A stretch of 64,000 nt of DNA from Dendrolimus kikuchii (taxonomy: Eukaryota; Arthropoda; Insecta; Lepidoptera; Lasiocampidae). The notes under the pieces were generated by a model that saw nothing but the letters and a program-made list of their open reading frames with translations, did not search any database and was not told the origin of the DNA. Position 1 is the stretch's first letter. Each line of letters opens with the position of its first letter. The stretch spans positions 28,157,887-28,221,886 of the forward strand of contig CM034392.1 in assembly GCA_019925095.2 (NCBI GenBank), in the 5' to 3' direction. Below, in pieces: positions 31,360-42,740 of this stretch. The position numbers and the translations under genes are program-made.

Positions 31360-31782
31360 CCGCAGCCGCCGCCGCCGCCGCCGCTCCTTCTCGTTCAAAT
31401 ATAAGCTCCTCGATTATCACGACCGTCTTTCATTCACTTCCCGACCACTCGACATTTTCGGTTCTAAAGCCTACTAACGTTTACTATCGCTTATCGCGTA
31501 ATGTGATCTATTATATGTACGTTTATTATTAGTGAAGCGATATCAACAAGCGTCATTCGCCCCCCGCGCCGTGCATCTGGGTGAGGGGGCGAGGGGGGTC
31601 CGATCTGCGCGCGCCATTCGCTTGCAGGCTGCGAAAGTGATGCGTGCTTCATAGGAAGATTGTTATTGTTATCGCTTCGGTTGACGTCGCGACAAACAAT
31701 GATCTCAGTGAGACCGGCCATGTTTGGCGGGGTGTGAAAATTAGTGTCCGAGCGCAGATTAGGCGATCCATTCGCTTCGCAC
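31360..31782. other. Bap60 3' flank and aquaporin 1 upstream region
   Basis: Only ~420 bp separate the Bap60 stop from the aquaporin ATG. No AATAAA is visible. A CRE-like TGACGTCG at 31682-31689 and an arthropod initiator-like TCAGT at 31705-31709 lie within 100 bp of the ATG and could mark the aquaporin promoter (inference). Confidence 0.45.
31705..31709 (+). promoter_or_regulatory. Possible initiator (TCAGT) for aquaporin 1
   Basis: TCAGT matches the arthropod Inr consensus, 74 bp upstream of the ATG. A single 5-mer is weak evidence. Confidence 0.25.
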
Positions 31783-31807
31783 ATGGCCGACGGAGGAGAC
31801 GCCCCCG
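31783..31807 (+). CDS. Aquaporin 1 exon 1
   Basis: 25 bp encoding MADGGDAP plus one base. Donor GTGAGT at 31808. Confidence 0.75.
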
Positions 31808-34802
31808 GTGAGTAGCGAGGCGAGGCGAGGCGGCGCGTAGCGGTGCGATGCTAATCGGTGCCGCGTTGGGGTCGTGCAGGGCGACGGTGCCCCTGGTCGA
31901 CGTCGCTGTCGCGCGTGCTGCTCGCCGAGCTGGGCGGGACGGCGCTGCTCGTGCTGCTGACGTGCCTGCCGCTGTGCGCGGAGGCGGCGCGCGCGTCGGC
32001 GCTGTACCGCGCGCTCGGCTCGGGGCTGGTGGTGGCGGCGCTGGTGCAGTGCTTCGACCACATCTCGGGCGCGCACTTCAACCCGACGGTGACGCTGGCG
32101 GCGGCGGTGTGGGGCCGCGTGGGGCGCGCGCGCGCCGCCGCGATGGCGCTGGCGCAGCTGGCGGGCGCCGCGCTCGGCGCGACCGCGCTGCACCTGCTGC
32201 GGCCGCAGCCGGCACCCGCGGGCGAGCGCGCGCTGTGCGTGACGCTGCCGGCGCCGGCGCCCGCCGCGTACAAGGCGGCGCTGGTGGAGGCCGTGCTCGG
32301 CGGCGTGCTGGCGCTCGTCAACTGCGCGGCGTGGGACGCGCGCGTCGAGCGCCTCAAGGACTCGTGGCCGCTGCGCATCGGCGGCGCCGTGGCCGCGCTC
32401 TCGCTGGCCGCCGCCGAGCTCACCGGCGCCAGCATGAACCCGGTGCGCAGCTTCGGCCCGGCGCTCTGCGCCAACGTCTGGACACACCACTGGGTGCGTA
32501 TCAATCCCTCCATCTAAACTCTTCTCATAGATCCCCTCTTTCGAATAAATAATCTTCTCATTTCGCTCCCTTGTCGCGATAGGTTTCTAAGCAAGCCCTA
32601 GATAACCTATCTTTTGGATAGTTTTTTAAATCGGTTACTAGATCTCGTGTAGAGTTATATGTTTCCACTTGATAACATTTTAATATCTCGAAGTCGCTTA
32701 ATCAATCAAAGTGACAATCGGGTGAGGCCGGACCAACATTTACATGCAAAGGAAACAGAAAAACACAGATAGTGTCAACAGGACATAATTTACTACAGAC
32801 TATAAAGTTTACGTTTGTTTTTAAGATAGTCATTCGTAGATCTCGTGCGCGCCGACGAAGCCACCGATGTTTGCGTAGCGATGAATAACCGCGACGTCGG
32901 TAGTCGGTCGTCACAGGCGCCTTCCGCACGAGGAAGCGCTACGCTCGCGAATCGATGGAAATTCTTCATCGCTCACCATGACTTAAACCCTAGACATTTG
33001 ACACCTTGTCGCAGGTGCGTCAGTCTTATTTTTAACCGACTTCAAAAAAAGGAGGAGGTTCGCAATTTGTCAGGATCTTTTTTTATGTATGTTCACCGAT
33101 TACTCCGAGATTTATGATCCGATTTACGTGATTCTTTGTTTGTTCTCGTTTTTTGGGACCTATATTTTTGAAGGAGCGCGGCACCTTTCGTAGGTCTACC
33201 CATACATAGCTAGACACTAAAAAGTAACAAAAAAATATAAAAACTTCGTTAAAAAAAACCGATTTCAAAAACTAAAAAGTATAAAATAACTTATTTCTAA
33301 AGCTATTATTATTATTAATATATATTATCTAAAACATCTTGAAGTCTGTGCAAAGTAAAACATAAAAAAACACACATAACTTTAAAATTAAGTTATTTTA
33401 TACTTTTGACTTTTTTAGTTTTTGAAGTCGGTTTTTTTAAACGAAGTTTTTTTTATTTTATAATAAACAAAGTACTCTTTGGAGTTCAAATGTTTAATCC
33501 TATTTATAATGGTCGTCCGTCCACAATAATTAATTTAAATTATAAGTTTGAACATTATTAAGATTCCGTTGTTAAAGACTACTTCTATAATCACAGATTT
33601 CGCCAAGGCAACAATAATCAAAGGAGTATATATTTGTTTGTCAAATATATGATAGTGTGTGTAATGGTTTTTTATTTTTATTAATTTAATGTATTTTTTA
33701 TGCATAATAAAAATAAAATATAATATAAGAATAATCCTTCTCTATATAAATTATAAGTGTGCGAAATTTCATACTTCTGCGTCCTGCGGTACAAATTTTT
33801 TGCTTCACATATTCGTGTTCAGTTTCTGTTGAACATGTTCACTGAATTTGATAAAAATTTGAAAAATAGGCACCGAACAATCAAATAAACTCACTTGTAA
33901 TTTATATATTAGCAGGGATTAGTACGGATTTGGAGATTAATCCAAATCATATGGATAATGGGAAAATGATCGATTAGTTCTGTCAAGGTTTATAGATAAT
34001 CCGCTGCGAGGACTCCGGGCCCTGAAGACGGTCGTCTTTACACAAACAATCCTTTAAGCGATGTCTTACAACTTCATTCTTTTTTACTTTTTATATTTTT
34101 TGTGTCGGGATTTATTTAAAAAAAAAATTACACCGTAAACTCCATGTAACGTCACTCGATTTAACGACAAACTCCCTCAAGCGTCGAAATCACTTGGCTT
34201 TAGTTGGTTTAGCTCGTCTTCCATACAATGATACACTCGAGATAGCATTACACCCACTCTCAATAACAATTAATTATTATTTGCCAAAATGAGTAAAAAC
34301 TACGCGGCTGTGTACGTTCTTTTATGGCTTTACTTCCAAAATAACGAAATTTCTAAATATTTCTTTTATAACCAAGATGCCTCAATATCGTAAGATATCA
34401 ATAAAATAAGTACAACTATACAACAAAATTATTGGTGCAGCAAGACGTCGGACAAAAATAACAGGCTTCTCTCCATTTAACGACAACTCTCTATAACGTC
34501 GTAGAATGCACAGGCCCTTTAGTGTTGCTATATAGAGTTTACCCTGTAAATGCATTGTAAGTCAGAGGCTATTTGAGGGTGATTGTTCCGAGCACACATC
34601 AGGGGCGTTAGGAGTTTCGTTTCCGCTGCAGGTGTACTGGGTGGGCCCGCTGAGCGGCTCCGCGCTGTGCACGTTCGCGTACTGCGCGCTGTGGCGGCCG
34701 AGGGAGCCCCCGCACTGCGCCCCGGCGCCCCTTGCGCCCCGTGCGCCCCTCGCGCCCCTTGCGCCCGCGCAGCGCCCGGCCAAGCCCCGCGACGCCGTGT
34801 GA
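31783..34802 (+). CDS. Aquaporin-family channel 1, entomoglyceroporin-like; 3 exons
   Basis: Exons 31783-31807, 31880-32493 and 34632-34802 (phases 1 and 0) give 269 aa, normal for the MIP family. Aquaporins are six-helix membrane channels for water or small solutes; two half-helices carrying NPA motifs meet in the pore. Seen here: a first helix with RVLLAELGGTALLVLL; loop B with SGAHFNPTVTLA (NPT, 76-78); loop E with TGASMNPVRSFGPA (NPV, 195-197, then Arg198). Counting back 12 residues from the loop E Asn gives Ser183, where water-selective aquaporins have the ar/R filter His. His replaced by Ser or Ala is a feature described for insect entomoglyceroporins, so glycerol or urea transport is inferred, not shown. 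The C-terminal tail is Pro/Ala/Arg-rich. Intron 2 (2.1 kb) contains a pogo-like MITE. The paralogue lies ~20 kb downstream. Confidence 0.9.
31880..32493 (+). CDS. Aquaporin 1 exon 2
   Basis: After GTCGTGCAG. Covers most of the channel core through both pore motifs, ending ...THHW before donor GTGCGT at 32494. Confidence 0.95.
33242..33447. repeat. Inverted-repeat (foldback) segment
   Basis: Arms of ~50 bp at 33242-33292 and 33389-33447 (both CTTCGTT..AAAACCGAYTTCAAAAACT..) around a ~95 bp spacer. Similar AACCGACTTCAAA sequences occur at 33036, 45341 and 63490. Confidence 0.6.
34131..34546. mobile_element. pogo/Tigger-like MITE
   Basis: 416 bp flanked by TA (34129-34130 and 34547-34548). Inverted ends are CACCGTAAACTCC and (inverted) CAGGGTAAACTCT, with internal TAACGTCA/TTTAACGACA motifs typical of pogo-related MITEs. 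No coding capacity. Confidence 0.5.
34632..34802 (+). CDS. Aquaporin 1 exon 3
   Basis: VYWVGPLSGSALCTF (last transmembrane helix) then a Pro-rich tail. TGA at 34800-34802. Confidence 0.9.
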   Translation: MYWVGPLSGSALCTFAYCALWRPREPPHCAPAPLAPRAPLAPLAPAQRPAKPRDAV

Positions 34803-34967
34803 CGCGCACTCCTCTACGCTATCGGTGAAGAGGACTCTAATTATTCTATTAGATATTATCTTGTATTAAGTATTTTGCGAAAGAGCCATGTCTACATATC
34901 TGGCCCCCTTAATCTCCCGTGCTCCTGTCCAAGACCATATTTAGGACGTTTTTTATATTAGTCGAAA

Positions 34968-34973
34968 AATAAA
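34968..34973 (+). terminator. Candidate polyadenylation signal, aquaporin 1
   Basis: AATAAA 165 bp after the stop codon. Confidence 0.55.
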
Positions 34974-35110
34974 CATCAAATATTTTTTAAATATGCAAAA
35001 AAGTTCTTTTATTTGAAACTTTAAAAAAAACTCATTTAGGTCCTTCCTTATTTTAAAGAGATAGTAATTGCTGTGACACACAGACAGCCAGGTGAGAGCA
35101 CAATGGTTGT

Positions 35111-35303
35111 ACATACATACATACACACATAACTTCACGCCAGTTCCTTTGTGGGGTATTCTTACACACCTCACTTGTTTCTTTGACATTCATAACTCTA
35201 GTCATGCACGCTCGTCTGTTCTTAAGGCTCCTGACATCACCCTCCGCTAGTACACGATCGATTTGATCATGGAAGGTGTGTCGTGGCCTTCCACGACTTC
35301 TGC
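35111..35303 (-). pseudogene. RTE-type LINE C-terminal remnant
   Basis: 3' tail (ACATACAT)n at the left, encoding [14 protein letters not shown]. There is an internal deletion relative to the other copies. Its right edge abuts a repeat A remnant. Confidence 0.6.
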
Positions 35304-35390
35304 AACACAACTTAAAGTTGTTATGGCGGCATGCTTAGACCAGGAGTGGTAGCAGGAAATTGTTTTCTTTCTCCGTTCCTGCACGGATGA
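35304..35390 (-). repeat. Interspersed repeat family A, internally deleted
   Basis: Joins the AACACAACTTAAAGTTGTTATGG part directly to TTTCTCCGTTCCTGCACGG. Confidence 0.55.
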
Positions 35391-35534
35391 AAATCCCCTC
35401 TCTCCCAGGACTGATTATACACATGATTAACTCAAGAATAACCGTGTCACGCCTGTGTTCTGTGAGAGCGTAGCGCCACATCTATGATCAAAGTAACGAT
35501 TTGAGCACGGCTCTACCGCGTTGCCGTATCTATC

Positions 35535-36096
35535 TTCTTGTATATAAAATTCTCGTCACAATGTTCGTTCCCATACTCCTCCGAAACGGCTTGACCGATT
35601 CTCATGAAATTTTGTGTGCATATTGGGTAGGTCTGAGAATCGGACAACATCTATTTTTCATCCCCCCTAAATGTTAAGGGTAGTCCACCCCAATTTTTAG
35701 ATTATTTTTTTTATTTTTTTAGGGTACAACATTAGAAAATACATACAACCCTAAATTTTCACCCCTCTAAGATCAACCCTTATTTTTTATTTGTTAATTA
35801 TAAATTTTAATTTTTTGGCATGACTTAGAATAAAAAAAATTATATTACTCTTAATTTTCCACCTCTCTACTATCAACCCCTATTTTTCCATCGTGATTTT
35901 TTTTTAACTATCAATCGATCAGTTATCCCCGCTAGATGTCTGCCGTTGTCACCTCTCATCCAGCAAACATCACGGAGTAGGGATGAGTGGGTTCCCGGAT
36001 GGTTAGATCCGCAATTAGAACCGGTAGGTGGCTCTGGGATCGGGTTCTAGAATTTTATTTTTTAAAGGCAGGACCAACGTCTGCCGGGGTCGCTAG
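35535..36096 (+). mobile_element. Helitron-like element, degenerate
   Basis: Ends GTCTGCCGGGGTCGCTAG next to T, and shares that end plus 'gaaccggtaggtgg' with 47524-47725. The left border was not resolved. Confidence 0.4.
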
Positions 36097-36765
36097 TAAT
36101 ATTATAAAATTTTAAACAAGCCGTGTTTGTACATAGAAAATATTTAAAAAAATACTGGAATAGACTATAAACGATGGAGTCCTGTCGGTTTGTCTATTTG
36201 TTCGGGATTCACCTAAAAATTACTCAACCGATTTCGATGTGGTTTTCGCAAATTCTTAGTCTTAAAATCTGCGCTACTTTTTATCCTGAGAAGCCGGCAG
36301 AATTTTTTCTGAAAACGGTATATATAATAATAATATCAGCCCATTAATGTCCCACTGCTGAGCTCGGGCCTCCCATTATAGGGGGAACAGACAGTATACC
36401 CGCCACGCTTGTCCAAAGCGGCTTGGCAGGTTTGACACATCGGTTATCTCGATGTGCAGGTTGCATCACGATGTTTGCCTTCACCGTTGTTAGCACATGG
36501 TAATTGTAACAATATGCACATTAGATCAGAAAACTGACTAAGAGGTGCATGCGTTCCGGCCAGGATCGAACCCGCGCCCTCTGAGTCTGGGACGCGTGCG
36601 CTAGCCATTACGCTACCACGAAAATGATATAAAGTGGTGAAAAAAATGGAATTCCAATGCGATTTTTTTACTAATTAATAGCAATTTTTTTTTATATAAT
36701 AAAATATGTGATTTTTATCCCAAGAATCGCGCGGGAATTTTCCCGGGAGCGGTTTGAAGTTGAAA
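36097..36765 (+). repeat. Interspersed repeat family D, split by a SINE
   Basis: The family D body before ~36320 and after ~36622 is continuous when compared with 25541-25965. Confidence 0.5.
36329..36620 (-). mobile_element. tRNA-derived SINE
   Basis: On the - strand an RNA polymerase III A box TAGCGTAATGG (36605-36615) is followed by a B box GGTTCGATCC (36563-36572). The 3' end is an AT(TAT)n tail at ~36330. Imperfect flanking repeats GAAAACGGTATATA and GAAAATGATATAAA fit an old target duplication. Inserted in a family D repeat. Confidence 0.7.
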
Positions 36766-36914
36766 TAAATTATTTATTCAGGTGTTATATCTAGAAATAC
36801 ATAATTAGTGCAAGTAAGCAGGATCTTAATCGTCATTATTTAAATAATTAGTTCCTATTGATTTCATTAAGTACATTTTATGTAACTTGGGGGATATTTA
36901 TTACCTTTATATAT

Positions 36915-37165
36915 TAACGGTCTTACTTATAGTAATCTCGTTAAGAAACGATTAGCCATCTCTTAAGTAAGAGAGTCAGATTCAGACCCTACATACATAC
37001 ATACATACATAACTTCACGCCAGTTCCCTTGCGGGGTAGGCACGAACAACAGAGTGCCATTTAGGCTTATTCAGATTCAGACCCTAATCAATGAATATCT
37101 TTTTTTTTCACTTATAAACGTGTATTACCTGTTGTTTGCCTAAGAGGAGCATAGATGAATGAAAT
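36915..37165 (+). repeat. Repeat family I, copy with LINE insertion
   Basis: Counterpart of 5030-5195, interrupted at 36991-37070. Confidence 0.6.
36991..37070 (-). mobile_element. RTE-type LINE tail, 80 bp, perfect target duplication
   Basis: Only the last 80 bp of the RTE element, flanked by identical 15 bp TCAGATTCAGACCCT at 36976-36990 and 37071-37085. Extreme 5' truncation. Confidence 0.85.
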
Positions 37166-37379
37166 TTGAATGATTAATGTAGGTTGTACCTAAAATATCC
37201 GACTAAGAGGAGTTTATGGGTGAGATCTTCACTGAGCAGTTTCTTTAAATTTAAGAAACGATTATAAATAAGGCCCTAATTATATAGTTATCTGTATTTT
37301 TTTTAAAATTATTATTTTAATCTGTGTATATCAATTATTTAATGTCTTTAATTAAAATGTTATTATTAATTATGTATTA

Positions 37380-37575
37380 TATATATAATAATAATAATCG
37401 GCAGACAAACACACACATTGTATATCCCTAAATTAACGGGTAATATACAACGGACTACTCTAGGGCCGGTCCCAGACAGACACCCAGACCATAGTAAATA
37501 ACGGAGAAAATACGTTTTTCCGAAATTTACTATACCAGGAATCGAACCCGGAGCTTGTGTGTATTGATATTATGT
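37380..37575 (-). mobile_element. Possible SINE remnant with B box
   Basis: On the - strand CTCCGGGTTCGATTCCTGG (a polymerase III B box) lies upstream of a TAT/TAA tail at ~37385. No A box was found, so it is 5'-truncated or only SINE-like. Confidence 0.4.
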
Positions 37576-38160
37576 TTCAAACTTGTCACTGAGGAATCCG
37601 CTTGTGGAATAATATGATTTGTCTATTAACAGTTTCTTCAGTCTTGTTTTAAATATATTTAATATTATTGCGTTTAACTATTTTGGTAGTCTATTAAATA
37701 TTGCAGGCGCCATTCCGTAAACACTCTTATCCAACAGTTATATCTATTAACACAGAATACATTTGATTCTCTTTTTAATGCTTGTTTGTTATATATATAA
37801 AAATGAGCGTGTTCTGACATGGTTTCCATTAAAATTGTGTTCAACATGAATATTTCAAAAATGTTCTTTTTGAAATGCTACTGTCGCCACCTACTTCCCA
37901 GTTAGCGCCGGTGCGCCGCCGAACGCCACGCTGCCGCCACGCACGCGACGTTTGTCTGCGCCCCTTGCGTCCCTTGCGGCCCGGGGCTCGTGTGGGCTGG
38001 TGGCTGGCTGCGAGGTAAGTCTGATTGCTTCTCCAGCTACGATACTTTGTGTCCTGGGAATCCCGCGGGCATGTTACAAATTATCTGATTTCAATACGAT
38101 TTCACTTATATGATAGTTTAAGTGATGCTATACTTTATATTTTTGGGAATTCCAGTGTTA
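37576..38160. other. Intergenic; GC-rich island with a donor-like end
   Basis: 37890-38014 is GC-rich, in contrast to its surroundings, and ends GCGAG followed by GTAAGT, a consensus splice donor. It could be a non-coding first exon. No protein is supported. Confidence 0.3.
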
Positions 38161-38828
38161 TCTATACTAATATTATAAAGCTAAAGAGTTTGTTTGTTTG
38201 AACGCGCTAATCTCAGGAACCGCTGGTCCGATTTGAAAAATTCTTTCATTGTTGAATAGTACATTTATCGAGGAAGGCTATAGGCTATATTATATTTTCA
38301 AAAAAATTAGGGATCCTTACTAAAAGTCCTTACACGGCGTGCGCTGCGAAAACTATTGATTATAGAACAAAACAATGTACTACCACTTTGCAGAACACAT
38401 AATTGTCTGCAAAAAATATCGCATAACCACATGTCTAACTATTGTAGTTATCTCACAATAAGTGTTTTCTTTTATTTTGTTAAATAATTAAAATGCCGTC
38501 GCTTCAAAAACTCTTTATTTTGTACCTTGGTGTTAATCCTTATCAAAATAAATTACTCCATACTCAAGCCGAATTCAATACCTTTCTAGAACTTTTTGAA
38601 TTATTCAATTCGGACGTTTCATTCAAAAGATATCGCGATATTTAAAATGTAAGTATTAGTGTTGTAGCCAAATTTTTTCAGTGTTGGATAGTCCATTTAT
38701 CGAGGAAGGCCATAGGCTATATATCATCACGCTAACACTAATAGGAGCGGAGCACCAATGAAGAATGTTTCAACATCGGAGGGTTTTGAAAGCAAATTCC
38801 ACGCGGACGGCGTCGCGGGTACAGCTAG
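38161..38828 (+). mobile_element. Helitron-like element(s), family 2, rearranged
   Basis: Two overlapping partial copies (38161-38312 and 38680-38828), both with 'gaggaaggcYataggctata'. The second ends ACAGCTAG at 38828 next to T. The sequence between them is unassigned. Confidence 0.45.
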
Positions 38829-38845
38829 TTCATTATAGTTTTTTA

Positions 38846-39090
38846 TTTATTATATATATCTCTACGGACTCGAGTTCCGTACCCTTTTTTAATACATAAT
38901 TTCTATGAAAAATTTGAGACTGTACACGCTTGTATGTGACATTATATGTAGTAATTTTTCTGTTTTGGTGTACCTTAAGAATAACTTATTATATTAATTT
39001 ATTCTAATTTTAATACTAAACTTATACTAATGTAGAGTGTATCTGTTACATGCTGGTGTTGTGAGGAAGTGCATGTGCAGTGTGGGCCTG
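38846..39090 (+). repeat. CTCGAG-hairpin interspersed repeat
   Basis: Near-identical to 17714-17969 apart from a deletion after GAGACTG. Confidence 0.65.
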
Positions 39091-39316
39091 TTCATTATAG
39101 TACTCGCCTCTGTGTATTCCTGGCAGTTGTTTACATTATATGGACTTAGTTCCTTTGTTGTTAATATATCTATGTTTTTGTATTAAGTATATGTAAAAGC
39201 CGAATTAAGTTTTTATGTAAGTAAAATAAACGTATTCGCTAAGGTTTGACACGCGTCGGTGCCGCGGGGCAAACTAGTATTATTAATGACTTTAAAAGCA
39301 CGTGTTCATATTATAA

Positions 39317-39865
39317 TCCCTATTAATATTATAAATGCGAAAGTAACTGTCTGTTTGTCTGTCTGTTCCGTTTTCACGGAAAAACTACCGGACCGATTTG
39401 GCTGAAACTCAGTATATATATATATATATTTTCGATGCTGAGAATGAACATAGGATATTTTTTATCCCAAAAAATGGGATAGTTTCCGGGATAAAAATAT
39501 ATTTGTCTTTTTGTTTGTTATCCTTTTATGGAAAGACTATTGGACCGATTTGGCTGAAACTCGGTACATATATAATTTGAATACCGAGAGTGGCCAAGGG
39601 ATACTTTTTATCCCGGAAACTAGGACAGGTTTTGTGATTTTGTCCATTTCGTCCACTGGGTCCACTTGGTCCATGTTATCTATTTTGTCTTTTTTTGTCA
39701 AGTTTTGTCATTTATGTAGTTTACATATAGACGGGGGTGGTATAGTTTGCGATATAAAATGAAGTGAATATTTCGGGGGCAAATACATACAAATTTAATA
39801 CAATGTAACCTGTACTACTTGCTCTTTAAACAAGAGACACGCACTAGAGGTTGGGTAAACTCTAG
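39317..39865 (+). mobile_element. Helitron (family 1)
   Basis: Starts TCCCTATTAATATTATAAA after an A and ends AAACTCTAG before a T. The GC-rich part of the 3' hairpin is deleted. Carries a short 9 bp array (GTCCACTGG-type, ~4 units, 39640-39680). Confidence 0.8.
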
Positions 39866-41043
39866 TTCACATATAACTTAAACCACTTGCATATTTTATA
39901 AACATTAGTGTCAGCTACTATATACTTGTATTTTTAAATTGGAAGTGAGAGGTCAGGAGTACCATAATGACAAGATTTTTTCCTAGTTTGGGCGCCCGAC
40001 TTTTCCACCCGTAGTTAAAAAAATTCCCACTTTATTGTTATGTTTTGTGGAAAGGAAATAAATAAATTAGGTCCTTGAAATCTCAATTTCTATGTGTATT
40101 TTCATTGAAATCAAAAATCAGTAGCTGTGCGATCTCCTTGCGGATTCGTCGTGAAAAAATCAAGATGCAAATACTTTGATAGAGAATTGTAAACATCGCT
40201 ATCTAATAATGACTTGTAGTTTTATTTGATTTCCGTGTCTTAACCGTGTAAGCTTAAATTGAAGGTAATCTTCAGAATCTTATATTTGGTAGCCATGGAG
40301 TAGAGCATTGGTGACCTGACTGTGTCGATCAAAAATAACCTAAATTCCTTTTGTCCTTTTAAACCATTCCCTTTCCATAAACTCAGCAAAAAAAAACTAA
40401 AAGAGGAAACCCCGAAGATGTCAAGAGATGGCGCCATCTGTATGCGCGGTCGGCTGCAAAACGTCAAGGCTGTCAACAAAAATTCTCTCTCTCTCTCTCT
40501 CAACTGACACGTACGTGCGCAAAAAACAGAAAAATATTTAAAAACTATTAAAACTGCGGGGTCCAGGTGCGAGGATCAAAGCCGGGTAAGTCCCTTTTCC
40601 TTCCTTGCCCTCAACATATCACACAACAAAATATTTACCACTGACATACAGATTTCTTATAAATCTATTTCAGGCACCAGTCTCGTCTTTAGAATTTACA
40701 TTATTACTTGTAGCACAATAGCATTGAAACATTTTATTTTCATGATAATCGGTCGAGTATCGAAAATGACAATAGAAATCATCACTTGAAAGTGTCGTAG
40801 CTTTTTTTGTCTATTTTCGTAGCGGCCGGTTGTACACCATAGGAAACGACGCCCATGATGATGATAACCATCATCGCTGGATTAAACTCAAACGGATATC
40901 TTATACTCGATGAAAACGCACTACAGCTGAATTAGCTCCGAGACGTTGTTGTGTTTGTAGTAGTGTACGGTTAGCACAATAAATAAACTAGCATTTTTTA
41001 TATATATTTATTGGCAGGTACTTAATATTAAACGAAAATATAT
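39866..41043. other. Intergenic, no gene seen
   Basis: AT-rich, with a short (TC)n at ~40484-40501. No supported gene. Confidence 0.4.
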
Positions 41044-41274
41044 ATTTTTTTATGGCAGGAGATCAGCAGACAAGCAAACGGCCCACTCGATGGAAAGCGG
41101 TTACCATCGCCTATGGACATTTGCAACAGCAAGTTGCTACAAATGCGCTGCTGTTCTTTTAACGGAGACTGGAAGCTGATCACTAATGCCGGAACACAAC
41201 TCAAGGTTGTTATGGCGACATACTTTAGACCAGGGGTGGTAGCCATCCAGTCGGGCAAAGGCCCTACCACCTGA
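41044..41274 (-). repeat. Interspersed repeat family A, 5'-truncated
   Basis: Oligo(T) at left. Inverted relative to the 41371-41660 copy, forming a second inverted pair with a ~100 bp spacer. Confidence 0.75.
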
Positions 41275-41370
41275 CAAATTTATATTAAACTTAAGTTTTA
41301 ATATTAAATATCTTCAACTCCAGACATTTCTAATCATCCTCATCCTCACTTTCGTGCGATGATGAATTTA

Positions 41371-41660
41371 TCCGTGTAGGAACGGAGAAAGAATACAATT
41401 TCCTGCGTTGGGGCGGCCTGTCGTAAGAGGCGACAAAACAACCCACAGCCAGGTAGTAGGGCATTTGCCCGGCTAGATGGCTACCATCCCTGGTCTAAAG
41501 TATGTCGCCATATCAACCTTGAGTTGTGTTCCAGTTTCCCTTAAAAGAGTGGCAGCACATTTGTAACACCTTTGGTGTTGCAAATGTCCATAAGCGGTGG
41601 TAACCGCTTACTATCAAGTGGGCTGTCTGCCTGTCTGCTGAACTTGTGCAATAAAAAAAA
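41371..41660 (+). repeat. Interspersed repeat family A
   Basis: TCCGTGTAGGAACGGAG to GTGCAATAAAAAAAA, with a ~25 bp internal deletion. Confidence 0.75.
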
Positions 41661-42094
41661 GAACCATTTGTATTAATTCTAATTCGTTCTGAGGTTATAT
41701 CTAAAGCCTTCATCCCTGCCCTGAGATTACTTCTCTTCAATAGCATGTAGACAATTTTTTTCCATTCTTCTACAGTTATACTATTGAATTTTCCTCAACT
41801 AATGTTATTATAGCATTCATGTTCATTGTGACATTTTTTCGCGACGTTAGTTTCCACTATCCCGCATGTATAGGCTAGACCGGATTTACCTTAAGGGCCG
41901 CCCTATTATCTATGCACTGTAACTAGACTTCAAAATGTAAATATCCAATGAGAACTCGAATTTTAAGATTTATCATGAAACCAATAACTTCCCAATTTTT
42001 GAAAATGATTGATTTTTATACCAGAAAGTTGAAATTTTTTTTGCTGACACTCCAAATTTTGCCGCCCTAGGCACTAGTGTAAACAAATCACTGT

Positions 42095-42290
42095 GTGTCC
42101 TAACATTTATAATGTGTACCATGTTGATAAGTAAATTAACTGATATATTTTCAGTTGGATTAAACTGAGGCTGATATGGCGGTAAACGGAGCACAGTATG
42201 ACGATTATGTAATAATAATATTTCGTCTATATTGTTACAACCTAGGCACCGACAAAGACAAATTCTACGTACAGATTTGTAGAAACACAT
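42095..42290 (-). pseudogene. DDE-type transposase fragment
   Basis: The - strand frame includes HTVLRLPPYQPQFNPTENI, resembling the 'LPPYxxxxNPIExxW' region of Tc1-like DDE_3 transposases, whose Glu/Asp is the third acidic residue. No first or second catalytic Asp region or ends were found. Confidence 0.5.
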
Positions 42291-42420
42291 TTATTACCCA
42301 TTTGAACTAATAACATTAAAACTATTGTAATTCTTTTATGATCGTCTTCTTTTATTTACTTATTTATTGGCATACGTTTCTAAATAACAGCATATTATTG
42401 TATTGTACTCATTAGCCAGG

Positions 42421-42740
42421 TGTTACGGATATAAAGTACAAGCTGATTCTAGGAAATTCGGTCACGCTGCCGAGCGGACATATTGCATTTGTGCAGTATA
42501 AAGCAATAGCCCGATTGAGGGAGGGGCAGTCGAGCGAGAACCACCAGCGAAGCGAGACGTGTACTACAATCGGGAATCTAATAAGTGAGAGACTTTGCCC
42601 GTTTTAACGAATTACGACCTTCTGCATTACGATTGGACTTGTTGTGTTATATAACCATATTTGTACCTATATTATACGTCTTTGTATAGTTCTAAAAAAC
42701 TCTATCAACGGCATTTTAATTCGAATATCACAACCGGAAC
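42421..42740 (+). repeat. Possible solo LTR
   Basis: Begins TGTTACGGAT, has TATAAAG at ~42496 with CAGTCG ~30 bp downstream, and could end ...TATCACA at ~42732. No matching target duplication was found, so this is tentative. Confidence 0.25.

Larger units (their letters stand above)
32494..34631 (+). other. Aquaporin 1 intron 2
   Basis: AT-rich. Contains a hairpin element (33242-33447) and a pogo-like MITE (34131-34546). Acceptor GCTGCAG at 34631. Confidence 0.85.

Noticed and set aside
30469..31398. Long antisense and shifted frames over Bap60 exon 4
   Set aside because: Low-complexity Arg/Ala/Val translations caused by extreme GC content; the Bap60 frame matches the family throughout.
31759..32552. 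Antisense and shifted frames over aquaporin 1 exon 2
   Set aside because: Shadows of a GC-rich exon; no family similarity.
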